Source: Prochlorococcus marinus str. MIT 9312
GTDB lineage: Bacteria; Cyanobacteriota; Cyanobacteriia; PCC-6307; Cyanobiaceae
Direction of reading: 5' to 3'
Assembly: GCF_000012645.1 (NCBI RefSeq)
Contig: NC_007577.1
Coordinates: forward strand, 1,054,001-1,118,000
Length of the DNA stretch: 64,000 nt
Positions 1 through 7,227 of this stretch are shown here, one piece after another (the stretch's first letter is position 1; each line of letters starts with the position of its first letter). The notes beneath the pieces are model-generated. The model was not told the DNA's origin, did no database searches, and saw nothing but the letters and a program-made list of their open reading frames with translations. Both the position numbers and the translations under genes were made by a program.

Positions 1-415
1 CATAACAAATATTTCTTTTGCTTGCTCGAGTAATTATGGCGAATAGAAGAATTAATGCCACAGAAACATACACAACTAAACTCATCAAAGCAACTTGATC
101 TTTTCCTTTAGCCTTTTCTTTCCTTGAATTCTTATTTTGTGAACTAACGCTATCATCATTTCTCTTGGTTGATTTTTTGTTTATATCGTTGACACTAATA
201 TTTTCAACTTTAGTAAATTCTTGTTTTTTATAACCACTTAGAAATTCATATGCATCATTTATTAGCTTTAACCTTTCTTCGGCATTAACATCATTTTTAT
301 TTAAATCAGGATGCCATTTCTTAGCCTCTTTTCTATATGCTTGCTTTAGTTCATTCTCGTCAAAATCGGATTGTAAACCTAAAATCAATAAATAATAAGC
401 TATGTCTTTTGTCAA
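1..415 (-). CDS. J-domain (DnaJ-like) protein, partial
   Basis: The N-terminal 60 residues form a J domain: YYLLILGL at the start of helix I, a basic helix II (AYRKEAKKW), the HPD tripeptide that stimulates DnaK ATPase, and a helix III ending NDAYEFL. A charged, low-complexity linker follows, then one hydrophobic segment (about residues 115-132) before the window edge cuts the gene. That suggests a membrane-anchored J protein recruiting Hsp70, not a classical DnaJ with Gly/Phe and zinc regions. There is no ATG in frame. The best start is TTG at 415, with AGGA five bases upstream. Copy A of the island palindrome lies about 45 bp before the start. The specific client is unknown. Confidence 0.8.
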   Translation of the reverse strand, partial: MTKDIAYYLLILGLQSDFDENELKQAYRKEAKKWHPDLNKNDVNAEERLKLINDAYEFLSGYKKQEFTKVENISVNDINKKSTKRNDDSVSSQNKNSRKEKAKGKDQVALMSLVVYVSVALILLFAIITRASKRNICY

Positions 416-440
416 ATAATTCCTAAAAAGAAAGTTTTTA

Positions 441-466
441 TCCCTCTATGTTAGATCGACTGTCAA
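441..466 (-). promoter_or_regulatory. Island palindrome/promoter motif, copy A
   Basis: Read on the - strand this is TTGACAGTCGATCTAACAT followed by a G-rich stretch. It belongs to a set of six related sites (copies A-F) built from a near-palindrome GATYGAC-A-GTCGATC abutting a TAAAAT-like hexamer. Copy A lies about 45 bp upstream of the J-domain gene, a sensible promoter distance. The regulator that would bind it is unknown. Confidence 0.55.
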
Positions 467-503
467 CTTGAACCACTGTAAAAAGATGAGACCTGGTACC
501 TAT

Positions 504-545
504 GTAGCACTAGGTTGCAGCTTAGCGATTATTTAGCGATTATTT
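504..545 (+). repeat. Truncated tRNA-Pro core (stub 1) with 11-bp-period repeats
   Basis: A short match to the tRNA-Pro anticodon-stem/variable region (GCACTAGGTTG from 507) is followed 17 bp later by AGCGATT repeated at 524 and 535, exactly one helical turn apart. It sits 177 bp upstream of the same core in tRNA-Pro fragment 1. The layout resembles a recombination core with arm-type binding sites for a tyrosine recombinase; that function is inferred. Confidence 0.55.
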
Positions 546-672
546 GCACATCTATGCTAAACATTGCTGCAGATTGGAGCAATATTGAGACTCAAGTAAA
601 TCCTAGTATTACCAACTCATAAGCTATAGCCTCACTTGTTTCTTATGGGTACTGTCGCAAATTGCGTACTGG

Positions 673-718
673 GTGCTTTGGGAGCACTAGGTCGCAGGTT
701 CGAATCCTGTCGCCCCGA
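673..718 (+). repeat. tRNA-Pro(UGG) 3' fragment, copy 1
   Basis: 46 nt covering most of the anticodon arm (loop TTTGGGA, anticodon UGG), the variable region, the T arm (GCAGG-TTCGAAT-CCTGT) and the 3' acceptor strand ending CGCCCCGA. No D arm or 5' acceptor strand is present, so it is not a functional tRNA. It is the attachment-site remnant left by integration of an element into tRNA-Pro. The 5' flank (AGCCTCACTTGTTT...) is shared with copies 2 and 4. Confidence 0.9.
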
Positions 719-740
719 CTCTTAAAAACCAAGTCATGCT

Positions 741-766
741 AGCGAGTTACCCAGACTCGCTTTTTT
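741..766 (+). terminator. tRNA-Pro native terminator, carried with fragment 1
   Basis: AGCGAGT, a 7-nt loop and ACTCGCT, followed by a T run: a classic rho-independent hairpin 22 bp after the tRNA 3' end. The same sequence follows fragments 2, 4, 9, 11 and 12 in varying states of decay, so the duplicated unit includes the tRNA's own terminator. Confidence 0.75.
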
Positions 767-778
767 ATTGGAAATTAT

Positions 779-810
779 GTCGGTTACTTCAGCCGACAAA
801 AAGCCGACAA
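779..810 (+). repeat. Arm-type repeats after tRNA-Pro fragment 1
   Basis: GTCGG (779) is inverted relative to two direct copies of GCCGACAA starting at 792 and 803, an 11-bp period. The same inverted-plus-direct layout, 74-76 bp from the fragment end, occurs after fragments 2, 4 and 11, in the last two cases with entirely different base sequence. Confidence 0.6.
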
Positions 811-905
811 TTGCATGATTTTTCTTAGTTGTTCATAGGTGTACTCAGTTATTCAATCCGACAGTTATGAACTAAAAATACATTTATAAGTTTTGGTGCT
901 ACTTT

Positions 906-932
906 ACCCCTCTAATATAGATCGGCTGTCAA
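906..932 (-). promoter_or_regulatory. Island palindrome/promoter motif, copy B
   Basis: On the - strand TTGACAGCCGATCTATATT followed by AGAGGGG, a slightly diverged copy of the six-member motif. It lies just beyond the 3' end of the gene ending at 936 and points toward tRNA-Pro fragment 1. No obvious gene starts downstream, so it may be a relic of an element boundary. Confidence 0.45.
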
Positions 933-935
933 CAG

Positions 936-1295
936 TTAAAAAGATATTTGGTTCTTTTTCCATTCGTTAAACCATTTCATAGCTAATCTAGCTTTTTCTT
1001 TTTCAGTCCTTTCCTCTGGTGGCCATTGCCACGGAACTAAACCACCTAATGCAGCAATATTTCTATCGGTGTCTTTAAAAAATGCAGCGTCACATTTACG
1101 GCAGCCCCAAGTTCTATGAATTGGCATATCTGGTTGGCATCCCGCAATATGCCATTTTCCAGAATGAGCAGCTTCAGCAGTTGGCATCCCAAACATTGAA
1201 GGCCTAACTTCTCTAGTCTTGCAAAGTGGACAGACTATGGGTTTTCTTGAACAGATAAACCAATCTTGTCTTTCTGGTATTGGATTGCAAGTCAT
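936..1295 (-). CDS. Small zinc-ribbon-like protein
   Basis: A 119-residue protein of unknown function. Two CxxC knuckles (CPLC near residue 22, CRKC near residue 65) with a Gly/His/Trp-rich spacer suggest one zinc-binding ribbon. The C-terminus is a basic amphipathic helix (EKEKARLAMKWFNEWKK). I place the start at ATG 1295 because it follows the upstream gene's stop by one base (TAATATG), which indicates translational coupling; a longer reading to 1331 would overlap that gene. It is the last gene of a four-gene - strand run beginning at 2885. It could bind nucleic acid, but nothing in the sequence proves this. Confidence 0.7.
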   Translation of the reverse strand: MTCNPIPERQDWFICSRKPIVCPLCKTREVRPSMFGMPTAEAAHSGKWHIAGCQPDMPIHRTWGCRKCDAAFFKDTDRNIAALGGLVPWQWPPEERTEKEKARLAMKWFNEWKKNQISF

Positions 1296-1296
1296 A

Positions 1297-1479
1297 TTAC
1301 ATAAAGTCGTTAAGAATATAGTTCCAATCAACTACACCACCTTGAGCTTTGGTTTCTTTATCCATTCTTCTAAGCTCCTTTCTATACTTTTGTCTTATTG
1401 GGCTATAGTTTTTATCCAAGCTCTCATCAGGGTGGCTTAGATAGTCCATAATGTTTCTTTTAGTCCATAAGTTTTTCAT
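1297..1479 (-). CDS. Hypothetical 60-residue protein
   Basis: A short, very hydrophilic protein with many Lys, Arg, Asp and Tyr and no recognisable domain. It is coupled to the zinc-ribbon gene through a TAATATG junction and lies 63 bp after the leader-peptide gene at 1543-2022. I do not recognise the family. The coupling is the main reason to believe it is translated. Confidence 0.5.
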   Translation of the reverse strand: MKNLWTKRNIMDYLSHPDESLDKNYSPIRQKYRKELRRMDKETKAQGGVVDWNYILNDFM

Positions 1480-1542
1480 GCGTAAATAATTTCTCTTACA
1501 AGTTTGTAACCATTGATGGTATTAGCTTAGAACTTATATAAT

Positions 1543-2022
1543 TTAAATCTTTAATTTTTTTAGATCAAATTTTACAGCCTTTTTAGCAGTTGAATATGGA
1601 CTCCATCCAAAAACTAAGGATTCATGATTTCTCATGTTTTTTATAAATGATTTATGAAATTTAAGCTCATTATCAGTTACGCGTGGGTATGGAAAGTATG
1701 CAGTTCCATCAACTGAATAATTCCAATATGCAATTTTCGGTTCATTTTTATCCCACCTTAATTGAACCTCTAAATTATCAGCATTGTATGTTGGAGTTTT
1801 TATATAAGTATTCAATTTATTTCCATTACAACGTATTCCTATTCTTGCTTGTGCTTCTTGGCCTATGGAATTTAATACAGTCGTCTCTGATAAAAGATCA
1901 ATATTCACTTTGGTGATATCTGTCATAAGATCTTCCTTCGTACTATAAAAAATATTTTTTTCAGCATTAACTGCAGCTGGTAAAGCAAGAGCAGCTAGTA
2001 GTAGGAGTAGTAAGCGTTTCAT
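1543..2022 (-). CDS. Secreted protein with shared island leader peptide
   Basis: A 159-residue protein with a strong Sec signal peptide (MKRLLLLLLAALALPAAVNA, cleavage expected after the A-x-A-like end). The leader is nearly identical to those of the genes at 6226-6444 and 19052-19474, while the mature parts are unrelated. The mature region (RIGIRCNGNKLNTYI, then alternating strands with FGWSPYS and a final FDLKKLKI) loosely resembles periplasmic VasI/IalB-like beta proteins; this is a weak impression. The start codon overlaps the stop of the acidic protein gene upstream (ATGA), so expression is probably coupled. Likely periplasmic; function unknown. Confidence 0.75.
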   Translation of the reverse strand: MKRLLLLLLAALALPAAVNAEKNIFYSTKEDLMTDITKVNIDLLSETTVLNSIGQEAQARIGIRCNGNKLNTYIKTPTYNADNLEVQLRWDKNEPKIAYWNYSVDGTAYFPYPRVTDNELKFHKSFIKNMRNHESLVFGWSPYSTAKKAVKFDLKKLKI

Positions 2023-2885
2023 TTTTTATTATTTGTACAAGCATTAGCCCAACAAATGTCTAAAACGCCAATTATATATTCACAATCAATTGATTCTAAA
2101 AATGATTCTGCATCTGGATAATCACATTCTTCACTATTTCCAATTTTTAAGAATTTATCTAAATATCCCATCTCTTCGTATAAATCAATTTTTTCATTGA
2201 TCCACTCTAAAAGATCATCTTTATTTGATAGGAGATTATAGTTATTTATTACAGACTCAATATGATCAAAGTCTTCTTCCCATGTCTCAGGATCTACCTG
2301 ACTTGCAATCTCGGCCAGAGTCCAGAAATTAGCAGATATTATTACCGCCCCATTCTCCTTTAAAAAGTCTTTAATAGAATCACTAAATGCCCTATCTGAG
2401 TTAGGTTTTGAATCCTCAAGTGATTCTTTATCTTCATCTTCTTTGTTTGCGATGGACTGTAGTTCACCTTCTAATTCCTCAATCCATTCTTCATCTTCTT
2501 CTGCATCTTCATCTTCTTCACTTAAGATTGGCGGAAAATCCTCCCTTATTTGCTCAATTCTTTTTTCGTAAATATTTTCATGTTTAGATTTAAAAGGAAT
2601 ATCAAGATAATTTTCCCCTTTAAATTCTTCATCCTTTAAATTTTCCTCATATTTTTGGAATAAAACTTCCAGAATTTCTTTATACATCTTTTCTTCATTA
2701 GAAGGTGGCTGTCCAGGATAAATCCGATCCACTTTCTTTTTTAAATAGACAAAGGCATCTTTATATCTCTCTACCCATAATTCTCTAGCAAATGGATCCA
2801 TTTTGAATAAAATTTCCGAACACATATCAATAGCCTTATCTGATTTCCATTTCTCGTTTAAGAGTCTTTTTTCACTTTCTGACAT
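2019..2885 (-). CDS. Acidic protein with C-terminal CxYPD...W..AC motif
   Basis: 288 residues, strongly acidic in the middle (EDEDAEEDEEWIEELEGE). The last 100 residues carry a module shared with the genes at 6448-7224 and 15860-17047: an aromatic/Gly segment, C.YPDAESFLESIDCEYII and a terminal W.NAC.N. I place the start at ATG 2885, not 2930, because the upstream codons are exactly copy C of the island promoter motif, leaving a 16-base leader. It overlaps the leader-peptide gene by four bases. No enzyme motif is visible. The family looks like an island-specific cytosolic protein, perhaps a partner of the secreted protein that follows. Confidence 0.7.
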   Translation of the reverse strand: MSESEKRLLNEKWKSDKAIDMCSEILFKMDPFARELWVERYKDAFVYLKKKVDRIYPGQPPSNEEKMYKEILEVLFQKYEENLKDEEFKGENYLDIPFKSKHENIYEKRIEQIREDFPPILSEEDEDAEEDEEWIEELEGELQSIANKEDEDKESLEDSKPNSDRAFSDSIKDFLKENGAVIISANFWTLAEIASQVDPETWEEDFDHIESVINNYNLLSNKDDLLEWINEKIDLYEEMGYLDKFLKIGNSEECDYPDAESFLESIDCEYIIGVLDICWANACTNNKK

Positions 2886-2900
2886 AACCTCTAGAGATTT

Positions 2901-2926
2901 GCCCCTTATTTTAGATCGACTGTCAA
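2901..2926 (-). promoter_or_regulatory. Island palindrome/promoter motif, copy C
   Basis: On the - strand GATTGACAGTCGATC followed by TAAAATAAGGGGC. The two half-sites GATTGAC and GTCGATC pair at six of seven positions around a central A. TAAAAT is a plausible -10 element, and the G run 16-20 bases before ATG 2885 a plausible transcription start. This is the best example of the six copies because the gene start lies immediately downstream. Confidence 0.6.
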
Positions 2927-2949
2927 TCAATGATATTTTACAGCTCCTA

Positions 2950-2990
2950 AAGCAATAGGTCTTTGGTTAGCGATTATTTAGCGATTAATT
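2950..2990 (+). repeat. Truncated tRNA-Pro core (stub 2) with 11-bp-period repeats
   Basis: A degenerate core (GCAATAGGTC from 2952) lies 176 bp upstream of the matching core in fragment 2. Seventeen bases after the core start, AGCGATT occurs at 2969 and 2980. The repeat sequence and layout match stub 1, so these two belong to the same element lineage. Confidence 0.55.
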
Positions 2991-3116
2991 GTATATCTAA
3001 GGATAATTTTGTATAACTTTGGCCTATTTTTAAGACTCGTAATTTTGTAGATATAGCAACTAACAAGCTATAGCCTCACTTGTTTATTTAACCTACTGTC
3101 TCAAATTGGAGGGCGG

Positions 3117-3162
3117 GTGCTTTGGGAGCACTAGGTCGCAGGTTCGAATCCTGTCGCCCCGA
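3117..3162 (+). repeat. tRNA-Pro(UGG) 3' fragment, copy 2
   Basis: Identical over 46 nt to copy 1 (anticodon arm to acceptor 3' end, no 5' half). The preceding 60 bp (AAGCTATAGCCTCACTTGTT...) is also shared with copies 1 and 4. Confidence 0.9.
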
Positions 3163-3184
3163 CTCTTAAAAACCAAGTCATACT

Positions 3185-3210
3185 AGCGAGTTACCCAGAC
3201 TCGCTTTTTT
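3185..3210 (+). terminator. tRNA-Pro terminator hairpin after fragment 2
   Basis: AGCGAGT-TACCCAG-ACTCGCT and a T run, identical to the hairpin after fragment 1. Confidence 0.7.
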
Positions 3211-3222
3211 ATTGGAAATTAT

Positions 3223-3256
3223 GTCGGTTAATTCAGCCGACAAATCGCCGACAAAT
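3223..3256 (+). repeat. Arm-type repeats after tRNA-Pro fragment 2
   Basis: GTCGG at 3223, then GCCGACAAA-like repeats at 3236 and 3247 (11-bp period), beginning 74 bp after the fragment end exactly as for fragment 1. Confidence 0.6.
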
Positions 3257-3344
3257 AATGCAGGATTTGTCATGTCAAATCCTGCAATATCCCGCAACTA
3301 TTTAGTCATGGTCTGTAGACATAGTGCCCAAATGGGCTTGTTAA

Positions 3345-3390
3345 GTGCTTTGGGAGCACTAGGTCGCAGGTTCGAATCCTGTCGCCCCGA
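3345..3390 (+). repeat. tRNA-Pro(UGG) 3' fragment, copy 3
   Basis: The same 46 nt as copies 1 and 2, only 182 bp after copy 2. The intervening DNA holds no gene and looks like a nearly empty element. The 3' flank (TTGACTTCTCACGATT...) belongs to a different family, shared with copy 7. Confidence 0.9.
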
Positions 3391-3420
3391 TTGACTTCTC
3401 ACGATTCCTAAATACTCTCT

Positions 3421-3439
3421 GGGCGATCTCTGGGCGATC
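3421..3439 (+). repeat. Arm-type repeats after tRNA-Pro fragment 3
   Basis: GGGCGATC at 3421 and 3432, an 11-bp period, starting 31 bp after the fragment end. Fragments 6 and 7 have their repeat pairs at the same 31-bp distance. Confidence 0.6.
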
Positions 3440-3486
3440 ATTTGCTATACCTTGCTGCACTTTGCATGGTGCATCGCCCGCAATAA

Positions 3487-3612
3487 CTAAAAATAAGAAT
3501 TAAAAATTGAGGTCTTTTTCCAACCCTCATCTAGTAGTTGTTTATATTCTTTTCTTGCAGCCTCAACAGTTTCTACCCTGCTGCCTTTCCTAGCAGTCAG
3601 TCCATAAACCAT
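3487..3612 (-). pseudogene. Truncated DUF1651-like protein
   Basis: A 41-codon reading frame (MVYGLTARKGSRVETVEAA...) matches the C-terminal half of the protein encoded at 34522-34785: basic residues, then a helix EAARKEYKQLLDEGW corresponding to DDARKEYQQLITLGW. The N-terminal half with its WL..P.W motif is missing, so this is probably a decayed second copy. A short functional derivative cannot be excluded. Confidence 0.5.
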
Positions 3613-3646
3613 TAAAAAAGTCAGCCCATATCCCTACTAGCTGACT
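3613..3646 (-). terminator. Terminator of the hli operon
   Basis: On the - strand AGTCAGC, a 14-base loop and GCTGACT, followed by six T residues. It lies 26 bp beyond the stop of the small membrane gene and so ends the two-gene hli transcript. Confidence 0.7.
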
Positions 3647-3671
3647 TTCATGACGATGTAAGTTTTGAAAA

Positions 3672-3779
3672 CTATACGAATGTATTTGTTGTTGTGATGC
3701 TTAAAACAACAGCAACAAAGAATATGTAAGGAACCAACTTAAGGGGTACATATCCTTGTTTTTTAGATATAAAATCCAT
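3672..3779 (-). CDS. Small membrane protein downstream of hli
   Basis: 35 residues with one transmembrane helix (VPYIFFVAVVLSI) after a basic N-terminus (MDFISKKQGYVPLKL). Its ATG follows the hli stop directly (TAAATG), so the two are translationally coupled. The second hli in this window (34986) is also followed by a tiny membrane protein through an identical TAAATG junction, which argues that both are real and act with Hli proteins in the thylakoid. I do not recognise the family. Confidence 0.65.
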   Translation of the reverse strand: MDFISKKQGYVPLKLVPYIFFVAVVLSITTTNTFV

Positions 3780-3914
3780 TTATACAAACCCCGGAATAAT
3801 TTGTCCTGTTGTTAGATATGCGCCAATAAGGGCAATAAAGCCAATCATCGCAAATCTACCATTGAGCTTCTCAGCTACAATTTTTTCCTTCTCAACTGTT
3901 TTTGTTTCGTTCAT
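3780..3914 (-). CDS. hli: High-light-inducible protein (Hli/Scp)
   Basis: 44 residues with the single chlorophyll a/b-binding-type helix. The motif AEKLNGRFAMIGFIALI matches the conserved ExxNGRxAMIGF of Hli/ELIP proteins, where the Glu and Asn/Arg residues support chlorophyll binding and helix pairing. The tail GQIIPGF is typical of the short Prochlorococcus type. Family members bind chlorophyll and carotenoid and protect photosystem II under excess light. It is divergent from psbA and shares the 324-bp intergenic region with it. Confidence 0.92.
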   Translation of the reverse strand: MNETKTVEKEKIVAEKLNGRFAMIGFIALIGAYLTTGQIIPGFV

Positions 3915-4238
3915 TTGTTTGGTTGGTTGTTTAGCTAAGACGCTTCCTAATGCAATCTTGAAATGAATCTAGTAAAAGGAAATTACAAGTGTGAGTACAA
4001 TTACTTACCCTCATACCCCCTATAAGTTGAACTTATTAAAAGTATTTCGATTTTAATTGAGCAATTATTCAATAAAAATAAGATTTAAATAATGCATTTA
4101 ATTGATAAGCATAATTTATCAATGGCATAAGATTTATTCCGCTCATTTATTGAATTTTTGGACTATGCTTACTAGGACGGAATATTTAATCCGTTCTTAC
4201 TTAAACGTCTCATATAGAGGCAATAACATAACGAACTC
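3915..4238. promoter_or_regulatory. Divergent hli/psbA regulatory region
   Basis: 324 bp without a gene between divergent hli and psbA. It holds a polypyrimidine block (CCCTCATACCCCC near 4010-4020), very AT-rich DNA, and a small hairpin (ACGGA at 4177, TCCGT ending at 4194) in what is probably the psbA 5' untranslated region. No convincing Shine-Dalgarno sequence precedes psbA. I cannot place the transcription start from sequence alone. Confidence 0.5.
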
Positions 4239-5321
4239 ATGACAACTATTCAGCAGCAGCGTTCTTCGCTGTTAAAGGGTTGGCCACAGTTTTGTGAGTG
4301 GGTAACATCAACTAACAACAGAATTTATGTTGGTTGGTTCGGCGTCTTAATGATCCCATGCCTACTTGCAGCAGCGGCTTGCTTCATCGTTGCATTCATC
4401 GCAGCACCACCAGTAGACATCGACGGAATTAGAGAGCCAGTTGCTGGTTCATTCCTATATGGAAACAACATCATCTCAGGTGCAGTTGTTCCTTCATCCA
4501 ACGCTATTGGTCTACACTTCTACCCAATTTGGGAAGCAGCTACTGTAGATGAGTGGTTATACAACGGTGGTCCTTACCAGCTTGTAATTTTCCACTTCCT
4601 AATCGGTATCTCAGCATACATGGGAAGACAGTGGGAGCTTTCATACCGTTTAGGTATGCGTCCTTGGATCTGTGTTGCATACTCTGCACCAGTTTCAGCA
4701 GCTTTCGCAGTATTTCTTGTATATCCATTCGGTCAAGGTTCATTCTCTGACGGAATGCCTTTAGGTATCTCTGGAACATTCAACTTCATGTTTGTTTTCC
4801 AGGCAGAGCACAACATTCTTATGCACCCATTCCACATGGCTGGTGTTGCTGGTATGTTCGGAGGATCTCTATTCTCAGCTATGCACGGTTCACTTGTTAC
4901 TTCATCTCTAATCAGAGAAACAACTGAGACAGAGTCTCAGAACTATGGTTACAAGTTCGGACAAGAAGAAGAAACATATAACATCGTTGCAGCTCATGGC
5001 TACTTCGGTCGTTTGATCTTCCAATATGCAAGTTTCAACAACAGCAGAAGTCTTCACTTCTTCCTAGCTGTATTCCCAGTTGTTTGTGTATGGTTAACTT
5101 CAATGGGTATCTGCACAATGGCATTCAACCTTAACGGTTTCAACTTCAACCAGTCAGTTGTTGATGCAAACGGTAAGATTGTTCCTACATGGGGTGACGT
5201 TCTTAACAGAGCAAACCTAGGTATGGAAGTAATGCACGAGCGTAACGCTCACAACTTCCCACTTGATCTAGCAGCAGCTGAGTCTACAACAGTAGCTCTT
5301 TCAGCTCCAGCTATCGGTTAA
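4239..5321 (+). CDS. psbA: Photosystem II D1 reaction-centre protein
   Basis: A full-length 360-residue D1 with five transmembrane helices. Visible landmarks are the YzTyr161 region ([15 protein letters not shown]), His198-type chlorophyll ligand and quinone-iron His residues ([15 protein letters not shown] and the [23 protein letters not shown] loop that forms the QB site), and the C-terminal manganese-cluster ligands ([20 protein letters not shown]). The C-terminal extension after Ala is removed by CtpA. It binds P680, pheophytin, QB and the oxygen-evolving cluster in the thylakoid. The rich CTTC/ATC codon choice suggests high expression. It is followed by a strong terminator. Confidence 0.99.
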   Translation: MTTIQQQRSSLLKGWPQFCEWVTSTNNRIYVGWFGVLMIPCLLAAAACFIVAFIAAPPVDIDGIREPVAGSFLYGNNIISGAVVPSSNAIGLHFYPIWEAATVDEWLYNGGPYQLVIFHFLIGISAYMGRQWELSYRLGMRPWICVAYSAPVSAAFAVFLVYPFGQGSFSDGMPLGISGTFNFMFVFQAEHNILMHPFHMAGVAGMFGGSLFSAMHGSLVTSSLIRETTETESQNYGYKFGQEEETYNIVAAHGYFGRLIFQYASFNNSRSLHFFLAVFPVVCVWLTSMGICTMAFNLNGFNFNQSVVDANGKIVPTWGDVLNRANLGMEVMHERNAHNFPLDLAAAESTTVALSAPAIG

Positions 5322-5342
5322 GATTAAAGTTCTTAATTTTAC

Positions 5343-5369
5343 AAGCCCCCTTTTTGGGGGCTTTTTTTT
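5343..5369 (+). terminator. psbA terminator
   Basis: AAGCCCCC-TTTTT-GGGGGCTT followed by a T run, an eight-pair hairpin 21 bp after the psbA stop. Confidence 0.9.
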
Positions 5370-5432
5370 GTTTAATTTTCAATTGGGTATGCATATTTAT
5401 TACTGAGAACCAAATCGTGAGAAAGAAAGAAC

Positions 5433-6221
5433 CTAATTTAGATCTACATTAAAAGCTTTTAGAACGATCTCATCTGTTAATTTGATACTTTCATTTCCTC
5501 CAAGTTTGCAGTCGTTAAGAAAGTAATTCTCAAACCCAATCATTGAAGAATGCAGTAATAGCATTTGTATCTTTGTGGATAAAACTTCTCCAATTGAATT
5601 TGTAGCCGCAAAATATTCTGACAACATTTCCGTAACAAATTCTTTTCCCCTTGATTCATACTCATCGATGCAGGATGCCGTTAATGCTGCTGCACATTGA
5701 TATTCCCAATCTTCGACTTCTTTAGGATTCCACCAATATTCATCTGGCTTAGCTTCGTAATGTCCATATGTTCGTTTTTTTGTCATTTCTACTAACTGAT
5801 TTAGCCATCCTTGAGCCTCACCTTTAAATCTATTCTGTGCAAATTCTTTTAAACTTTGAAGCTTTTCTAAACTTTGCTGATGAGATTCATCAGGCATAAA
5901 ATATGGATCTAAACTTCTAATGTATTTTTTATGTAGACCAAACCATTTCTTAATAAAGTCATTGCCCTCATCATAATCAAAATCCAAAGGTAATTTATGA
6001 AAAATCATAATAACTGATTCTTCAGACTGATCAGAAACTGTTGGAAAATATTCTCCAATTCTTGACATGTCTAATAAAGTTGAGGTGTTTATTTTGTAGC
6101 CAAGGTTATCAAGTTTATCTCTTACTTCCATAGAATCAAATAATTCAATCCCAAGAGATTGTTCCTCATCAAACTGTCCTTCAAATTCTGAATAAAAACT
6201 TTCCCAACTAACAGGTTTCAT
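5433..6221 (-). CDS. Acidic hypothetical protein of the island family
   Basis: 262 residues, unknown function. The start MKPVSWESFYSEFEGQF matches that of the 15860-17047 protein (MKPVSIYSFYIHLKAYE). The stretch VIMIFHKLPLDFDYDEGNDFIKKWFGL resembles the C-terminus of the 6448-7224 protein (VFWHTLPYGWMDWMVDYEYSEG...LLGL), so modules are shuffled among these genes. It is the last gene of a tight five-gene - strand operon (8337 to 5433) with gaps of 3-15 bp. No enzymatic motif or membrane segment is seen. Confidence 0.65.
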   Translation of the reverse strand: MKPVSWESFYSEFEGQFDEEQSLGIELFDSMEVRDKLDNLGYKINTSTLLDMSRIGEYFPTVSDQSEESVIMIFHKLPLDFDYDEGNDFIKKWFGLHKKYIRSLDPYFMPDESHQQSLEKLQSLKEFAQNRFKGEAQGWLNQLVEMTKKRTYGHYEAKPDEYWWNPKEVEDWEYQCAAALTASCIDEYESRGKEFVTEMLSEYFAATNSIGEVLSTKIQMLLLHSSMIGFENYFLNDCKLGGNESIKLTDEIVLKAFNVDLN

Positions 6222-6225
6222 TTAA

Positions 6226-6444
6226 TTAATATTTAAATCTTTTCTTTACCTTAAAATAATCCTTTAACCCGAGGACTTGATTTGTTTCTTTATCATATTT
6301 ACAACTTAAAGATTTTTTATTACTTTGCCAATCTCTACAAGCAAAGTAAGCTTCTCTGCTAGAACCATATTTTCCAAACCAATTAGCTTCAACAGTAGTA
6401 GGCAGAGCGAGAGCAGCTAGTAGTGGGAGTAGTAATCGTTTCAT
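6226..6444 (-). CDS. Small secreted protein with shared island leader peptide
   Basis: 72 residues: the leader MKRLLLPLLAALALPTTVEA plus a mature part of about 50 residues with two cysteines (AYFACRDW, SLSCKYD) that could form one disulfide, and a basic tail. It lies between two acidic-family genes with gaps of 3 and 4 bases. The leader is almost the same as in the genes at 1543 and 19052. Function unknown; probably periplasmic. Confidence 0.7.
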   Translation of the reverse strand: MKRLLLPLLAALALPTTVEANWFGKYGSSREAYFACRDWQSNKKSLSCKYDKETNQVLGLKDYFKVKKRFKY

Positions 6445-6447
6445 TTG

Positions 6448-7224
6448 TTAAGAACCATACCCAAAACTTTTAATCCATTCCTCTTTTAAGCCAAGTAATT
6501 CACAAATTTGTTTTGCCTTAGGTAAGCTCAATACCTGATCATCTCCTTCAGAATATTCATAATCAACCATCCAATCCATCCATCCATAAGGAAGCGTATG
6601 CCAAAAAACAAGAACATCTGATCTCGAATCTATATATTCCCTTCTATGAAATTCGCCAGTAGTGCAATATTCAAAATCTTTATTAGGTTCATCTATCTTT
6701 TCTTTATATCCAAGAGCGATTAGTTCTTTTTCATATTTGGGATATATCCAAACTTCTATCTCATGATCATCATAAATTGTGTCCCATTCATCTTTAGGAT
6801 CTTTAAGAGAGGTATAGCAAGCATCATAGTATTTATCCCAACTATTACTCTTGCAGGCTCTAACCCAATATTTCTTGATTTCTTTAATAGTATTTTTGCA
6901 ATTTAAATCTTGCAAGAAACTTTGTATATCTGGATATTTACAATATCCAGTATCCCCGATTTGAAATAATTCAACTAGAGATTGCTTATCAAAGGTTTCT
7001 TTTATTTTCTCGAATATGAAATTTTTTAAACCTTCAGGACTAGATACTTGATTATAAAAATCTTCTATAAAATTCAGATAATTTGTATCTTCCTGCCATG
7101 ATTCTCTTTTAATGTGGAAAGCAATTTGAGAGATAGTATGAATATCTGCTCGATTTGATCCAGACCAAGTTCCAGAATGTTCTTTAAGTAGTCTATAAAA
7201 TTTAATTTTTGATTTCGGTATCAT
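6448..7224 (-). CDS. Acidic protein with C.YPD...W.RAC module
   Basis: 258 residues. The middle carries the shared module (FQIGDTGYCKYPDIQSFLQDLNC, then KKYWVRACKSN) seen at the C-terminus of the 2019-2885 protein and near the N-terminus of the 15860-17047 protein. The C-terminal third (FWHTLPYGWMDWMVDYEYSEGDD) is shared with the 5433-6221 protein. It is third in a five-gene operon. Conserved Cys and Trp residues suggest a folded domain, but I recognise no family. Confidence 0.65.
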   Translation of the reverse strand: MIPKSKIKFYRLLKEHSGTWSGSNRADIHTISQIAFHIKRESWQEDTNYLNFIEDFYNQVSSPEGLKNFIFEKIKETFDKQSLVELFQIGDTGYCKYPDIQSFLQDLNCKNTIKEIKKYWVRACKSNSWDKYYDACYTSLKDPKDEWDTIYDDHEIEVWIYPKYEKELIALGYKEKIDEPNKDFEYCTTGEFHRREYIDSRSDVLVFWHTLPYGWMDWMVDYEYSEGDDQVLSLPKAKQICELLGLKEEWIKSFGYGS

Positions 7225-7227
7225 TTA

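Noticed and set aside
2886-2930. Longer start for the 2019 gene at ATG 2930
   Set aside because: These codons coincide with a promoter motif found at five other places, and identical DNA occurs before an unrelated gene at 19656.
3212-3394. + strand 60-codon frame across tRNA-Pro fragment 3
   Set aside because: Its end (GRRFESCRPD) is the usual artefact of translating a tRNA T arm; the rest covers arm repeats and has no ribosome-binding site.
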